Below, in pieces: positions 5,444 through 5,737 of a stretch of DNA of 5,737 bases. The position numbers were made by a program, and so were the translations under genes. The notes under the pieces were generated by a model. It saw only the letters and a list, made by a program, of their open reading frames with translations, had not been told where the DNA came from and ran no database searches. Position 1 is the first letter of the stretch, and the number at the start of each line of letters is the position of its first letter. Source of the DNA: an uncultured Clostridia bacterium (lineage in GTDB: Bacteria; Bacillota; Clostridia; Oscillospirales; Ruminococcaceae); the NCBI GenBank assembly GCA_945867255.1, contig CAMBHV010000109.1, positions 1-5,737 of the forward strand, given 5' to 3'.

Positions 5444-5737
5444 ATGGAACAGCAACTTACTGCGCGCTTTCTGGCGTTGAGAAAACAATATATCGAAGCA
5501 CAATTTGGCAAATTAAATCCTGTGCAGCGGGAGGCGGTATTTTACACCGAAGGCCCGCTGTTGATTTTGGCAGGCGCGGGCAGTGGAAAGACTACCGTAC
5601 TTGTCAATCGCATTGCAAATCTGATTCGTTTCGGCGGCGCCTATCATGGCACGCAAGCGCCACAGGGACTTTGCGAGGCGCACGTGGAGGAATTGGAGAA
5701 ACTCGTGAGGCAAGGTGGTACCCCCAGTGAGGAACTG
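5444..5737 (+). CDS. pcrA: PcrA/UvrD-type superfamily 1 DNA helicase, N-terminal fragment cut by window edge
   Basis: PcrA/UvrD helicases unwind DNA 3'-5' using ATP in repair and replication-fork clearance. ATG 5444 has AGGG (5435-5438) five bases upstream, and the frame is open for 98 codons to the window edge; complete family members are usually 700-800 residues. The Q-motif region is LNPVQREAV (Gln28). Motif I (Walker A) is GAGSGKT at 44-50, with Lys49 and Thr50 contacting ATP phosphates and Mg2+. TVLVNRIANLI follows (motif Ia region). Instead of passing quickly to the ITFTNKAA motif, the protein continues into a hydrophilic segment from about residue 63 (RFGGAYHGTQ onward) to the edge. 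I recall comparable insertions in clostridial homologues. AddA and RecB are less likely because their N-termini differ, but PcrA, UvrD and Rep-like paralogues cannot be told apart from this fragment. Confidence 0.9.
   Translation, partial: MEQQLTARFLALRKQYIEAQFGKLNPVQREAVFYTEGPLLILAGAGSGKTTVLVNRIANLIRFGGAYHGTQAPQGLCEAHVEELEKLVRQGGTPSEEL

Noticed and set aside
1..5737. CRISPR array, IS element, tRNA, rRNA or phage attachment site
   Set aside because: I saw no regularly spaced repeats, transposase motifs, terminal inverted repeats, cloverleaf with a CCA-type end, or rRNA-like sequence.

Overview
The window reads as ordinary chromosome of an anaerobic, low-to-moderate GC Bacillota (Firmicutes), most likely a gut Clostridia member near the Oscillospiraceae/Ruminococcaceae. 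This is inferred from the Gly-Met-rich GroEL tail, the Na+-pumping decarboxylase subunits, a ferredoxin-tailed aldo/keto reductase, strong Shine-Dalgarno sites, and a PcrA/UvrD helicase with an extra segment after motif Ia. I am fairly sure of Bacillota and less sure of the family.

All convincing genes lie on the + strand, in five units separated by intrinsic terminators and fresh sigma-A type promoters. (1) 1-799 is the C-terminal half of groEL, closed by a terminator at 869-904. (2) 982-2094 is an aldo/keto reductase with a C-terminal eight-cysteine Fe-S domain; it has an extended -10 promoter and ends at a terminator at 2184-2228. (3) 2388-2807 and 2835-4031 are a two-gene operon for the small membrane-anchor subunit and the Na+-channel beta subunit of a biotin-dependent decarboxylase. 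It starts from a near-consensus promoter (2327-2355) and ends at a hairpin at 4054-4083. (4) 4346-5239 is a ribokinase-type PfkB sugar kinase with its own promoter at 4212-4241. (5) 5444 to the window end is the first 98 residues of a PcrA/UvrD-type helicase, preceded by two stacked hairpins and an extended -10 promoter.

The genes do not form one pathway. Only the decarboxylase pair clearly works together: the beta subunit couples decarboxylation of a carboxybiotin to Na+ export, and the small subunit anchors and assembles the complex. The carboxyltransferase and the biotin carrier are not in this window. The ribokinase has no sugar transporter or regulator beside it.

I did not find a convincing undescribed system. 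The points most worth a second look are the intergenic region 2229-2387 (a perfect 12-bp palindrome, a well-initiated 46-codon ORF, and a strong promoter inside that ORF), the unexplained reductase with two predicted Fe-S clusters, and the inverted repeat between the -35 and -10 boxes of the ribokinase promoter.
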